Virus record (IMG/VR): IMGVR_UViG_3300006919_000169
Location: 1 to 36,103 of that record
Direction: 5' to 3' (one strand)
Length of the DNA: 36,103 bases
Source of the DNA: a virus
The notes beneath the pieces were generated by a model, which was given only the letters and a program-made list of their open reading frames with translations, was not told the DNA's origin and made no database searches. The translations under genes and the position numbers were made by a program. Of this stretch, positions 1-7,359 are shown in pieces. Position 1 is the first letter of the stretch. Each line of letters starts with the position of its first letter.

Positions 1-1602
1 CCTAGCCAAGCAACAGATGCACAAGAAGTAGCAGATGACAGACGAACCCAACTACCTGAGGGAGCATTTGTCCTAAACGCATCTTCTGTAGAGTTTGCGG
101 GTGAACAAGACATATCCAAGATGCTACTCGACGCACACGAAGAAGCAATCCGCAGGGGTGCGGTATCACAGGGTACATCAGTAGATGCTACTCGTAAGAT
201 GATTGACGTTGCGATATCTCGCGGTGAAGTTGTTGTAGCCCCTTACATGGTGAAGATTATTGGTCTTGACCGCTTAGAAAAAATAAACAAGCGTGGCATT
301 AGGGATACTGAGCGTAAGATAGAAGAGAATGGGCAGCAGGTTCAGGGGGCAGCAAAAGGTAAACTTATAAATACTTACAGGGGAGAACCTCTAGACTCTG
401 ATGAGGTAGATTTCACAGTTGATTATGGTTACGGAAAAGAAGACGTAGGAAAATTTCATACTCCTGACATAAACAGGGCAAAAAGTTACGTCAATACTCC
501 CTTTGTAGAAAAAGGTAATAGAGTAATTAAAAGTAGAAAAGTAACTGTGGATGAATTGTTTGATGGTGTTAAAGACGCGTGGAAAACACACGCCAAACAA
601 AACACAGACTATTTTGCAAGAATGCCAAAATCTGAATTAAAGAAAAATATAGATTTTATCGACACTTTAAAAGAAGAAGTTAAGAGTGGTAAAGGACGTT
701 CTATAAACGATATAGCAATTTTTATTCAAGAACAAGTATTTCACGATGATAAATCTAAGATAAATTTTATAGAAACATTTAAAAACGACCCGAAAAGTGC
801 ATTTAAGTTAGCAGGTAGGGCCATGACTAAAATAGCTACTAAGATGACACCACCAATTGCTATTTTAGAAATGGCGGTAGGGGCATTTGCACCCACCACC
901 GTTGCCGATGCAACTCTGCAGGGAGAGAATGGTCAGGAACTAGAAGGCGCGGCTATAAGACGTTCTTTTCTAAGGGGTGGATTTTTAGATTCTGCTGTTG
1001 GGCTTGACTCTCCCACCCTAACTAGTCCTCAGGGGACTGAAGATATTCCTCTACCTGACAATAGTGGTATGTCTAAAAACAACAATATGTACTTTGATTA
1101 CAGGTTTGGGGACATTAAGGATGCTATACGTCAGGTAGAAATTAAAGGATTTGAAGACCAACCTTACATATTTACTGGTGTAAAAAAGAAGGGTGGTAAA
1201 GCTTCATCTGCATTCGGACCTATGCAAATTACCTCATCAACATTACGTGATTTGAAAGAGCGTAGTGGCGATTACGAAATGTTTTCTGATGATATAAAAG
1301 ATTACGTAGAAAAACTTATTCAACAGGGTGACGATAAGGTGAACCTAGAATTGTATGGCAGTGTTTACAGAGATGAAAAAAGACAGACAATAGGCAAGGA
1401 TGCGAGAAACAAATTAAAAGGCTACGGGGCAGGAATTATACCTATCGACGACCATGAAAAATATTATGAAGTAGTTTCTGACGCTACCCTCAAACAAAAA
1501 TTACTCGACCACGGCACACTAGAGGAAGCTCTATCTTCTTACGGAGAAGGTATGGAGTACGCTAGTAAAGTGTTAAAAGGTTTGGGTATTTCCAAGAATT
1601 AG
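1..1602 (+). CDS. Virion protein with lytic-transglycosylase-like C-terminal domain (5' partial)
   Basis: The frame is open from the first base, so the N-terminus lies outside the window and the ATG at 121 is probably internal. Just before that ATG the frame reads LPEGAFVLNASSVEFAG, which I recognise from structural proteins of marine phages. The C-terminal third looks like a lytic transglycosylase: a candidate catalytic Glu (codon 1138-1140, VEIKG), then SAFGPMQIT (about 1207-1233), like the family's G-x-M-Q-I signature, and finally SYGEGMEYASKVL, like the family's Y-N-A-G-x-x-Y region. The likely role is local peptidoglycan cleavage during genome entry, with the enzyme carried in the virion just upstream of scaffold and capsid. 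A hydrophobic Ala/Met-rich stretch (about 820-920) may contact membrane. The SLT assignment rests on motifs only. Confidence 0.6.
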   Translation, partial: PSQATDAQEVADDRRTQLPEGAFVLNASSVEFAGEQDISKMLLDAHEEAIRRGAVSQGTSVDATRKMIDVAISRGEVVVAPYMVKIIGLDRLEKINKRGIRDTERKIEENGQQVQGAAKGKLINTYRGEPLDSDEVDFTVDYGYGKEDVGKFHTPDINRAKSYVNTPFVEKGNRVIKSRKVTVDELFDGVKDAWKTHAKQNTDYFARMPKSELKKNIDFIDTLKEEVKSGKGRSINDIAIFIQEQVFHDDKSKINFIETFKNDPKSAFKLAGRAMTKIATKMTPPIAILEMAVGAFAPTTVADATLQGENGQELEGAAIRRSFLRGGFLDSAVGLDSPTLTSPQGTEDIPLPDNSGMSKNNNMYFDYRFGDIKDAIRQVEIKGFEDQPYIFTGVKKKGGKASSAFGPMQITSSTLRDLKERSGDYEMFSDDIKDYVEKLIQQGDDKVNLELYGSVYRDEKRQTIGKDARNKLKGYGAGIIPIDDHEKYYEVVSDATLKQKLLDHGTLEEALSSYGEGMEYASKVLKGLGISKN

Positions 1603-1639
1603 TCAGCTACCCGTACTACGGCCCTGACATAACCGAAGC

Positions 1640-1661
1640 GGCTACCTACAGCCAAGTAGCC
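1640..1661 (+). other. Intergenic hairpin before the scaffold gene
   Basis: GGCTAC (1640-1645) and GTAGCC (1656-1661) form a perfect 6-bp stem around a 10-nt loop, between the transglycosylase-like gene and the scaffold gene. No T-run follows, so it is not a classical terminator. It could be an RNA processing or stability element for the capsid transcript. The scaffold ribosome site (GAGG, 1671-1674) lies just downstream. Confidence 0.3.
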
Positions 1662-1681
1662 CCGCATTATGAGGTAAATAA

Positions 1682-2590
1682 ATGGCAAAAGTAAAAGGCC
1701 ACAGAGCCAATAAACCTAACGACTCTTTCGGAACTATAAATAATGAAAATTTATACCGTGGAAATTATAAGGATGAAGTATACAAAGATGAAGAAGATAC
1801 TACAGAAAATGTTGAAGCTTCCTCAGACGATAATCAACCTGACCCTGCAACAAATGCAGCTACTCAGGATGCAAATAGCTTTGTCAGTAAACCAGACTCT
1901 TCTGAGCCTGAACACGACTATAAAAAACGTTATGACGACCTTAAAAAACACTATGACAGCAAAGTTTCAGACTTTAAAGAAGAGCTTTCGTCTCTTCGTA
2001 AAACGATGGAAGAACGCGCTGTTGAAATGCCTAGGGGAGTAACACCACCAAGGACTCAAGAAGAACTTCAAGAGTTTAAGGAACGTTACCCTGATGTATT
2101 TGAAGTAGTGCAAACGGTTGCGTCTATGCAGACGGAATCACAGGTGTCACAGCTTCGGCAGGAAATAGGCACTATCAAGGAACGAGAAAAGGAACTAGAA
2201 AAGCAGAAAGCGTACGAAGAACTGCTACGGTTGCACTCAGACTTTGATGAGCTTAAATCTTCAAAAGAGTTTTTAACATGGCTCGAAGAACAGCCAAAAA
2301 CAATTGCTGAAGGTATCTATAAAAACAGTACTGATGCAAAATGGGCTGCTCGTGTAGTGGACCTTTATAAGGCCGATACTGGTCTTAACAAACCAACAAA
2401 GAAGAGACAGCCAAGTGCGGCAGATGCCGTTACAAAAACACCTGTCAGGGATGTCCGTACAGACTCTAATAGTGGAAAACGTACATTCAAATCTTCAGAA
2501 ATCGTCAAGATGAAACCTTGGGAGTTTGAACAGATGGAATCTGAATTAGACGCTGCAAGGGCTGAGGGGCGAATAGACTTTAACTCCTAA
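1682..2590 (+). CDS. Capsid scaffolding / assembly protein
   Basis: 302 residues directly upstream of the major capsid gene, the usual place for a scaffold. The protein is charged and Cys-free. It has a disordered acidic N-terminal third (Asp/Glu/Ser/Asn-rich, residues about 30-80), a predicted coiled coil (about 80-190, with many E/K/Q heptads) and a basic C-terminal stretch near TKKRQPSAADAV. Such coiled-coil proteins direct assembly of HK97-fold procapsids and are usually removed before DNA packaging. The start at 1682 has GAGG eight bases upstream. Assignment comes from composition and synteny more than from a catalytic motif. Confidence 0.75.
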   Translation: MAKVKGHRANKPNDSFGTINNENLYRGNYKDEVYKDEEDTTENVEASSDDNQPDPATNAATQDANSFVSKPDSSEPEHDYKKRYDDLKKHYDSKVSDFKEELSSLRKTMEERAVEMPRGVTPPRTQEELQEFKERYPDVFEVVQTVASMQTESQVSQLRQEIGTIKEREKELEKQKAYEELLRLHSDFDELKSSKEFLTWLEEQPKTIAEGIYKNSTDAKWAARVVDLYKADTGLNKPTKKRQPSAADAVTKTPVRDVRTDSNSGKRTFKSSEIVKMKPWEFEQMESELDAARAEGRIDFNS

Positions 2591-2624
2591 AAACCTCAAA
2601 AAGAGACAAGGAAGGAACTAGAAC

Positions 2625-3614
2625 ATGGCGTTCACTACTTCTTCTGGATATGGAAACTTACCTAGTGGTAACTTTGCACCAGAAATTTTTAGCCAAAAGG
2701 TTCTCAAGTTTTTCCGTCGTGCTTCGGTTGTAGAAGATATTACTAACACCGATTACGCTGGCGAAATTGAAAATTTTGGCGATACTGTTCGTGTCATTAA
2801 AGAGCCTACAGTAACTGTGTCATCATATCAGCGTGGTTCAGTGGTTAATCCACAGGATTTAGCTGATGACCAAATCACTATGGTTGTTGACCAAGCAAAC
2901 GCATTTGCGTTTAAGATTGACGATATTGAAGAGCGTCAGTCTCACGTTAACTTTGAAGCATTGGCTACATCTTCAGGTGCATTCGCTCTGAAGCGTAAGT
3001 ACGATGCAACAGTCTTGCAAGCAATCTCAGACGGTGCAGGTATTGCCGCGTCTGCTGTTTCTGGCACGACTCTAACCACAACTGCCGCGGCAGGCGACAT
3101 TGGTACAGCTAACGCTCCTATCAACGTTGAAACAGATGATAACGGCATCAACATGATGTTAGCTATGGCTCGTCTACTAGACGACCAATCTGTGCCTGAA
3201 GAAAACCGTTGGTTTGTAGCACCTCCAATCTTCTATCAGAAGATGCTACAAGCTGGTAACAAACTAGCTGAAGTTCAAGTAACTGGCGACAATAGCTCCC
3301 CATTGAGAAATGGTTTAGCATTGCCGGGAACATTTGCAGGCTTCCGTTGTTACAAGTCAACTGCGCTTAACAGCACAGGTGGCACAGACCAAGTGACCCT
3401 AACTGACGCATCTGCAACTCTTGCAACTGATGCTTCTGAGAACATTGTTCTTGCAGGTCACATGTCAGCAGTTTCTACTGCATCCCACATCGCTAAAACC
3501 GAAGTGGTTCGTTCAACTGAATCGTTCTCTGACGTTATTCGTGGATTACATGTTTTTGGGCAAAAAGTATTGCGCCAAGAAGCTGTTGTTCGCGGTGTCA
3601 TTGACTTCGCATAG
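2625..3614 (+). CDS. Major capsid protein (HK97-fold, podovirus type)
   Basis: 329 residues that build the icosahedral shell. Recognisable marine-podovirus coat segments include an N-terminal SGNFAPEIFSQKVLKFFRR, then IENFGDTVRVIKEPTVTV, and a helix-rich middle (FKIDDIEERQSHVNFEALA, about residues 90-110). The end ADVIRGL-like region finishes in GVIDFA. It is preceded by a strong ribosome site (AAGGAAGGAA, about 2609-2618), as expected for the most abundant late protein. Its codon use looks smoother and more GC-rich than its neighbours, typical of a highly expressed gene. The scaffold lies upstream and a small head protein downstream. The capsid call is firm; the exact fold is inferred from the family. 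Confidence 0.88.
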   Translation: MAFTTSSGYGNLPSGNFAPEIFSQKVLKFFRRASVVEDITNTDYAGEIENFGDTVRVIKEPTVTVSSYQRGSVVNPQDLADDQITMVVDQANAFAFKIDDIEERQSHVNFEALATSSGAFALKRKYDATVLQAISDGAGIAASAVSGTTLTTTAAAGDIGTANAPINVETDDNGINMMLAMARLLDDQSVPEENRWFVAPPIFYQKMLQAGNKLAEVQVTGDNSSPLRNGLALPGTFAGFRCYKSTALNSTGGTDQVTLTDASATLATDASENIVLAGHMSAVSTASHIAKTEVVRSTESFSDVIRGLHVFGQKVLRQEAVVRGVIDFA

Positions 3615-3627
3615 AGGAGATTGACTA

Positions 3628-4086
3628 ATGGCTACTTTTGACCATACCATCACTGGTGGTGGAACTGTAGGACATCCCGCTCATGCGATTCGTCCTTACA
3701 TCGTGCAGTCAAAAATCTTTGATGCTGCCGATGACAACCTTACAGCTAACGATGTTATCAAGATGATTGACCTTCCTGACAACTCCATCGTTCTTGGTGG
3801 TTGTCTAGACGTTCTTGAAGCTGGTGGTTCTAGTGTGACTTTTGATGTTGGTATTAGTACTGACATTGATGCCTTCTGTGATGGTGTCGATGGCAACGCT
3901 GATGCTATCTACAACTTTCACCCAACAGCCGCAGGTATTAACACTGTAATTGCTACAGATGCTATCCAAGTTAAAATCTTGGGTGCAGACTCTGCAGTAG
4001 TTCGCTTCCGTGTTATTGCTTTGATTGCTGATATTGGCGACCCAACTAAATTAGTACAGACTGCCGCAGTTCAAACTGGGGTCTAA
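3628..4086 (+). CDS. Small head protein, possible capsid decoration protein
   Basis: 152 residues starting 13 nt after the capsid stop, with GAGGAG at 3613-3618. It is rich in Val, Ile, Asp, Ala and Gly with alternating beta patterns (for example DNSIVLGGCLDVLEAGGSSV and VKILGADSAVVRFRVIALIAD), suggesting a compact beta-sandwich. Position straight after the capsid gene and its base composition suggest a virion protein made in large amounts, perhaps on the outside of the shell. No catalytic motif is visible. A head completion or fibre-anchoring role is an alternative. Confidence 0.55.
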   Translation: MATFDHTITGGGTVGHPAHAIRPYIVQSKIFDAADDNLTANDVIKMIDLPDNSIVLGGCLDVLEAGGSSVTFDVGISTDIDAFCDGVDGNADAIYNFHPTAAGINTVIATDAIQVKILGADSAVVRFRVIALIADIGDPTKLVQTAAVQTGV

Positions 4087-4097
4087 TACTAACACTC

Positions 4098-4121
4098 AGG
4101 GGGCAGGGTAACTTGCCCCTT
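4098..4121 (+). other. Hairpin after the head genes
   Basis: AGGGGGCA (4098-4105) pairs with TGCCCCTT (4114-4121), giving an 8-bp stem with one G-T pair and an 8-nt loop. It sits between the head genes and the minigene/lysis block. There is no T-run after it, so it would at most attenuate transcription or protect the 3' end of the abundant capsid message. Confidence 0.4.
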
Positions 4122-4144
4122 GAACTCTAGAAAGGTAATTGACT

Positions 4145-4297
4145 ATGACTAAACGTAAAGGTCTATATGCCAACATCGCAGCCAAGCGTAATCGTATCAA
4201 AGCAGGTAGTGGAGAGAAGATGCGTAAGGCGGGTAGCAGTGGCGCACCTTCTAAGGCTAATTTTAAACGTGCATCACAAACAGCAAAGAAGAAGTGA
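4145..4297 (+). CDS. Very basic 50-residue protein
   Basis: MTKRKGLYANIAAKRNRIKA is followed by a Lys/Ser/Gly-rich tail ending in three Lys. I count 11 Lys and 5 Arg against one Glu. I recognise this as a small conserved protein of marine phages and some bacteria with no known function. AAAGG at 4131-4135 provides a ribosome site, and its stop overlaps the next start (TGATG). The charge suggests DNA or RNA binding, or packaging in the head, but that is inference. Confidence 0.7.
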   Translation: MTKRKGLYANIAAKRNRIKAGSGEKMRKAGSSGAPSKANFKRASQTAKKK

Positions 4298-4581
4298 TGG
4301 CACGTAAACCTGACAACATGCCCAAGCGAAACAAGAAGAATTTCCGACCAACCAAGTCGGGAGCAGGTATGACTGAGGCTGGTGTTAAAGCGTATCGTAA
4401 GAAAAATCCCGGAAGTAAGCTGAAGACGGCTGTTACGGGTAAGGTTAAAGCAGGAAGCAAGGATGCAAAACGTCGTAAGTCATTCTGTGCTAGGTCTGCA
4501 GGACAAATGAAGAAGTTTCCTAAGGCGGCTAAAGACCCGAACAGTCGTCTGCGTCAGGCACGTAAGAGGTGGAAATGTTAA
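4297..4581 (+). CDS. DUF6321-like basic protein
   Basis: 94 residues, start overlapping the previous stop by one base. A GTG three bases earlier is possible but less likely. The block SGAGMTEAGVKAYRKKNPGS followed by LKTAVTG, RRKSFCARSAGQMKKFP, KDPNSRLRQARKRWKC matches what I remember as DUF6321, a short family in phages and bacteria of unknown function. Two conserved Cys (in SFCARSAG and the C-terminal WKC) and strong positive charge suggest a small nucleic-acid-binding or metal-binding fold. It overlaps the holin gene by 13 nt. Confidence 0.7.
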   Translation: MARKPDNMPKRNKKNFRPTKSGAGMTEAGVKAYRKKNPGSKLKTAVTGKVKAGSKDAKRRKSFCARSAGQMKKFPKAAKDPNSRLRQARKRWKC

Positions 4582-4958
4582 ACATGTTGATAGGGCCTGT
4601 AGCTGATTTAGCAGGTACATGGTTAAATGGTAAGGTAGAAGAGAAGAAGGCTCAGTCAGCAACTAAAGTAGCTAGGGCGCAAGCCGAGGCTGTAGTGATG
4701 CAGAAGAAAGCTACTGGTGAAATTGATTGGGATTTGGAAATGGCGAAGGGTAGCCAATCCTCGTGGAAAGATGAGTGGTTGGTAATTTTGTTTTCAATAC
4801 CCTTAATATTAGCCTTTATTCCGGGGATGGAGGAAGTAGTATCAAATGGGTTTGCACAGCTTGAAGCCATGCCACAATGGTATCAGTACAGTCTTGGCAT
4901 TATTGTTGCCGCTTCTTTTGGTGTACGCAGTGCTACTAAACTCTTCGGTAAGAGGTAG
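4569..4958 (+). CDS. Holin, GTA_holin_3TM-like family
   Basis: 129 residues. An amphipathic N-terminus (IGPVADLAGTWLNGK) leads to a charged helix with EEKKAQSATKVARAQAEA. A Trp-rich junction SSWKDEWLVILFSIPLILAF then enters a first membrane segment (about 71-86), and a second runs about 107-120. This layout matches the three-TM holins first named from gene transfer agents (PF11351). Holins pore or depolarise the inner membrane at lysis time and release the endolysin, which is encoded 390 nt downstream. AGAGG at 4565-4569 fits the start at 4569; ATGs at 4575 and 4584 are alternatives. Confidence 0.72.
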   Translation: MEMLNMLIGPVADLAGTWLNGKVEEKKAQSATKVARAQAEAVVMQKKATGEIDWDLEMAKGSQSSWKDEWLVILFSIPLILAFIPGMEEVVSNGFAQLEAMPQWYQYSLGIIVAASFGVRSATKLFGKR

Positions 4959-5000
4959 TCCTAGCCCCGATATAGAATTTGTTAGACCAAAGAAGAAGCA

Positions 5001-5201
5001 ATGGCCGCACAAACAATTTTAGAATATAAGATAGTACCTCGTTTAATGATGCTCGTAGTGACAGTTATGTACATTAGAGTAATTGAATGGGGTATGTCCT
5101 TAGATGACTTGAGTACACAGCAGAGTGCGATGATATCTGTAGTCTCAGGTGCGATGACAGGAGCGTTTGCAGTATGGTTAGGTTCGGAGACTAAGAAATG
5201 A
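5001..5201 (+). CDS. Small two-TM membrane protein, lysis-linked
   Basis: 66 residues with two hydrophobic helices (about 11-30 and 43-61) joined by a short polar loop SLDDLSTQQSAM. The sequence ILEYKIVPRLMMLVVTVMYI and the GAMTGAFAVWLG helix are familiar from small proteins near lysis genes of marine phages. It lies between the holin and the lysozyme, so a second holin, antiholin or holin partner is plausible. No motif distinguishes these options. Confidence 0.65.
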   Translation: MAAQTILEYKIVPRLMMLVVTVMYIRVIEWGMSLDDLSTQQSAMISVVSGAMTGAFAVWLGSETKK

Positions 5202-5350
5202 AGAAATCAGTACAAGCACCCAAGGGATTTCACTGGATGAAATCAGGTAACGGATACAACCTTATGAAAGACCCTAAGGAAGGTTACAAATCCCATAAAG
5301 GTTCGTCTAAGAAGGCATCTTTTGATATACAGAAGGTTCACAAAAAATGA
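5198..5350 (+). CDS. Basic 50-residue protein (APKGFHWM family)
   Basis: The start overlaps the previous stop as ATGA (5198-5201), and its own stop overlaps the lysozyme start as ATGA (5347-5350), so it is translationally coupled on both sides. The peptide starts MKKSVQAPKGFHWMKSGNGY and ends in a Lys/His-rich tail. I recognise it as a recurrent marine-phage minigene, function unknown. Its fixed place between membrane protein and endolysin hints at a lysis-related or translation-coupling role. Confidence 0.65.
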   Translation: MKKSVQAPKGFHWMKSGNGYNLMKDPKEGYKSHKGSSKKASFDIQKVHKK

Positions 5351-5799
5351 ACATAGACAAGTTAAGAGAAGAGCTAGCCGAAGACGAGGGGTGTAAGTAT
5401 GAAATTTACCTCGACCATCTAGGGTTGGCTACATTTGGAATAGGGCATCTAATAACAAAAAATGACCCAGAGTACGGTAAAAATGTAGGCACTGTCATAG
5501 AACAGGGTCGTGTACAGTCTGCATTTAATCTTGATATCGCTGTTACAATAGAAGACTGTCACAGGCTCTATAAAAACTTCGATGAACTACCCGAAGAAGT
5601 GCAATTAATTGTTGCGAACATGATGTTCAATCTTGGTTATCCGCGTCTGTCCAAGTTCAAGGGTATGAAGGCAGGAGTCGATGCTAAAAGCTGGTCTTCT
5701 GCAGCCGATGAGATGGTTGACTCAAGGTGGTACACCCAAGTCCCTAACCGCGCAAGACGTTTGGTAGATAGGATGAGACAGGTAGGTAGAGATGGCTAA
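5347..5799 (+). CDS. Endolysin, T4-type lysozyme (glycoside hydrolase 24)
   Basis: 150 residues, close to T4 lysozyme (164). The catalytic triad pattern is present: Glu14 in EDEGCKYEIY, Asp23 in LDHLG, and Thr29 in ATFGIGHL. The C-terminal SRWYTQVPNRARRLVDRMR matches the conserved end of the T4 family. It hydrolyses the beta-1,4 bond between N-acetylmuramic acid and N-acetylglucosamine. No signal peptide or SAR segment is visible, so release should depend on the holin encoded upstream. Its ATGA overlap with the previous minigene indicates coupling, and it overlaps the next gene by 8 nt. Confidence 0.9.
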   Translation: MNIDKLREELAEDEGCKYEIYLDHLGLATFGIGHLITKNDPEYGKNVGTVIEQGRVQSAFNLDIAVTIEDCHRLYKNFDELPEEVQLIVANMMFNLGYPRLSKFKGMKAGVDAKSWSSAADEMVDSRWYTQVPNRARRLVDRMRQVGRDG

Positions 5800-5977
5800 A
5801 GCAAAGAGTAAAGTTAATCAAGCTGGTAACTACACTAAGCCTACGATGAGAAAAAGACTATCTATTTTAGACGATGCAGCAATAAGTTTAGAAAAGTCAG
5901 GGTACTATAAACATTTCCCTGAAGACACATATCAATCCCTAGTTATAGAGAGAAGGAAATTATATAATGGCTATTAA
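5792..5977 (+). CDS. Small protein with VNxAGNYTKP N-terminal motif
   Basis: 61 residues. The start overlaps the lysozyme stop by 8 nt and is preceded by GGTAGAG. Residues 8-22 read VNQAGNYTKPTMRKR and match 14 of 15 positions in the protein encoded at 6341-6541. The rest (DDAAISLEKSGYYKHFP and onward) is unrelated to that protein, so the two share an N-terminal module on different bodies. Function unknown. The basic N-terminus could be a targeting or nucleic-acid-binding tag. Confidence 0.65.
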   Translation: MAKAKSKVNQAGNYTKPTMRKRLSILDDAAISLEKSGYYKHFPEDTYQSLVIERRKLYNGY

Positions 5978-6236
5978 CACAACAAGAGCAAAACAAATCA
6001 AGAAAAAATTCCGTAAAAACTATGGCTCAAAGCCAAAAATAACAACATCGGAGATTAAGGGAAGACGTGGGGCAGTTAAGGCTGGACAGAAAACTTACGC
6101 AAAAAAAGATGGAACTATAAGCCGACTAACTCGTGAGCAAACATTACGCACTATGCGAAAGTTAAATCAAACAGCAAAGAATAGACCAAAAACACCTAAA
6201 CGTATTGGTGGTACTACTACGCTAAAGAAGAAGTAA
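5967..6236 (+). CDS. Basic protein of unknown function
   Basis: 89 residues, overlapping the previous gene by 11 nt, with GAGAGAAGGAAA just upstream of the start. Lys, Arg and Thr dominate and acidic residues are rare. The stretch KKKFRKNYGSKPKITTSEIK and the Lys-rich tail have no recognised domain. It is one of a run of tiny basic genes around the endolysin. Its stop shares a base with the start of the SET remnant (TAATG). Confidence 0.6.
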   Translation: MAINTTRAKQIKKKFRKNYGSKPKITTSEIKGRRGAVKAGQKTYAKKDGTISRLTREQTLRTMRKLNQTAKNRPKTPKRIGGTTTLKKK

Positions 6237-6313
6237 TGCCATTTATCGCAGATTCTAAAATACATGGTCATGGTGTATTTGCAGATAAGGAATACTCTAA
6301 GGGTGATACCTAA
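6236..6313 (+). pseudogene. Truncated SET-domain protein, N-terminal remnant
   Basis: A 25-codon frame begins at an ATG overlapping the previous stop (TAATG). It reads MPFIADSKIHGHGVFADKEY then SKGDT and stops. The IHGxGVFA...KGD pattern is the first strand motif of SET-domain lysine methyltransferases, small versions of which (about 120 residues) occur in marine phages. The catalytic regions (NHSCxPN and the final Tyr) are missing. Only about 27 nt separate this stop from the next gene, so the body of the gene has been deleted. It could still be translated, but not as a methyltransferase. Confidence 0.6.
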
Positions 6314-6340
6314 GTGGTCAGTAAATTGTATAGATAGAGT

Positions 6341-6541
6341 ATGGATAAAATAGCCATGAGAAAAGTACCTAAGAAATCTACAGTAAATAAAGCAGGTAAT
6401 TACACAAAACCAACAATGCGTAAACGGCAGTTTAATCGTATTAAAGCTGGAAACAAAGGCGGTGCTTCAGGTCAATGGTCTGCACGTAAGGCACAGATGC
6501 TTGCAGTTGCATATAAGAAAGCTGGTGGCGGTTACAAATAA
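6341..6541 (+). CDS. DUF5872-like N-terminal half (QWSARKAQML protein)
   Basis: 66 residues from this ATG; the ATG at 6356 gives a 61-residue form beginning MRKVPKK that may be the true start, since neither site has a clear ribosome site. It contains VNKAGNYTKPTMRKR, then FNRIKAGNKGGASGQWSARK and AYKKAGGGYK. The GQWSARKAQ...AGGGYK block is what I remember as the first half of DUF5872, a basic family of unknown function in bacteria. The second half appears in another gene at 7277-7519. Small, basic and Cys-free. Confidence 0.65.
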   Translation: MDKIAMRKVPKKSTVNKAGNYTKPTMRKRQFNRIKAGNKGGASGQWSARKAQMLAVAYKKAGGGYK

Positions 6542-6567
6542 TATGCATATCATAAAAGGAGAGGGTT

Positions 6568-7029
6568 ATGATAGCGGAGACAATGGCAGGTATTGCTCTT
6601 GTCAAAGCAAGTGTGGACGGAATAAAGAAAGCCATCACAACTTGTAATGATATAGGCGATATAGCAAAATATATAGATGGCATATTCGAGGGCGAACAGC
6701 AGATACAAAAGAAAAGAAGCAAAGCCCAGAAAGACCCCTTTGCTGTAAACACAATCGCTGAAGAAACCATAAACGCTAAACTTGCACAAGAACATATGCA
6801 AGAAATGAAGAACCTTATTAATATGAGATTTGGGGCTGGTGTTTGGGAAGGTATAATAGCTGAACGTGCTAGGAGAATACACGAGCAGAAGGAAGCGGAG
6901 AAGCAGGAACGCATAGAAAAAAGGCGTAGACATAAAGAGTTTGTACACAACGTAGAAATAGGCGGGCTAGTAGTAGCAGGAGGTTGTGTGGCTATTGCAA
7001 TTATAGTTGCACTAGTAATGTTTTTATAA
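6568..7029 (+). CDS. Coiled-coil protein with C-terminal membrane anchor
   Basis: 153 residues with a strong ribosome site (AAAGGAGAG, 6554-6562). An Ala/Ile-rich N-terminus is followed by a long helical, charged region: AEETINAKLAQEHMQEMKN, then INMRFGAGVW, and a Lys/Arg/Glu-rich coiled coil ending RIEKRRRHKEF. A single hydrophobic helix (about 131-153) closes the protein. I recognise the family from marine phages. A tail-anchored membrane protein next to the lysis genes could be spanin-like or a virion protein, but there is no diagnostic motif. Confidence 0.6.
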   Translation: MIAETMAGIALVKASVDGIKKAITTCNDIGDIAKYIDGIFEGEQQIQKKRSKAQKDPFAVNTIAEETINAKLAQEHMQEMKNLINMRFGAGVWEGIIAERARRIHEQKEAEKQERIEKRRRHKEFVHNVEIGGLVVAGGCVAIAIIVALVMFL

Positions 7030-7034
7030 AAAGC

Positions 7035-7063
7035 TTGCTAAATTTACCTAGAACTTGTATAAT
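7035..7063 (+). promoter_or_regulatory. Sigma70-like promoter inside the late module
   Basis: TTGCTA (7035-7040) and a perfect TATAAT (7058-7063) are separated by the ideal 17 bp in the 54-nt gap between two genes. Transcription would start near 7070, followed by TTTAGGAG (7070-7077) as ribosome site for the gene at 7084. It could raise expression of the tail genes or fire early, before late control is set up. Confidence 0.6.
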
Positions 7064-7083
7064 AGAGTATTTAGGAGTTTATA

Positions 7084-7359
7084 ATGAATTTTGTCTTGGA
7101 TACCCTTAGATACAGGTATAAACACACTGCAGAAAAATCCCTACAAAGAGTCAAAGAACTTATAGTTCAAAAACCAACAGTTTGGGATGATATAGACGAC
7201 GCTCTAGATAAACTGCAGAGAGACGAATCTCGCGAACAAACTTATCAATACGTTCTTAAAATCATGGAGAAGGAAGATGGCGTTAAAGAAGAGCCAACGC
7301 TCTTTGAAAAACTGGACGAAGCAGAAGTGGAGGACGAAGAGTGGGAAACCGTCCAGTAA
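7084..7359 (+). CDS. Small acidic protein of unknown function
   Basis: 91 residues, first gene after the predicted promoter, with AGGAG at 7073-7077. The N-terminal half is basic and helical (YRYKHTAEKSLQRVKEL), the C-terminal half very acidic (KLDEAEVEDEEWETVQ). The last 83 nt overlap the start of the next gene in another frame, so this acidic tail is dual-coded with the next protein's basic start. No family recognised. Its acidic tail next to several basic minigene products raises the possibility of binding one of them. Confidence 0.55.
   Translation: MNFVLDTLRYRYKHTAEKSLQRVKELIVQKPTVWDDIDDALDKLQRDESREQTYQYVLKIMEKEDGVKEEPTLFEKLDEAEVEDEEWETVQ

Noticed and set aside
1569-1694. Open frame reading SYPYYGPDITEAATYSQVAP between the first two genes
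   Set aside because: Peptide looks natural but has no start codon or ribosome site and overlaps both neighbours; it may be residue of an older gene.
6441-6950. 169-residue reverse frame over the coiled-coil gene
   Set aside because: Cys/Ser/Phe-rich antisense composition typical of shadow frames over Lys/Ala-rich genes; opposite to a well supported gene.
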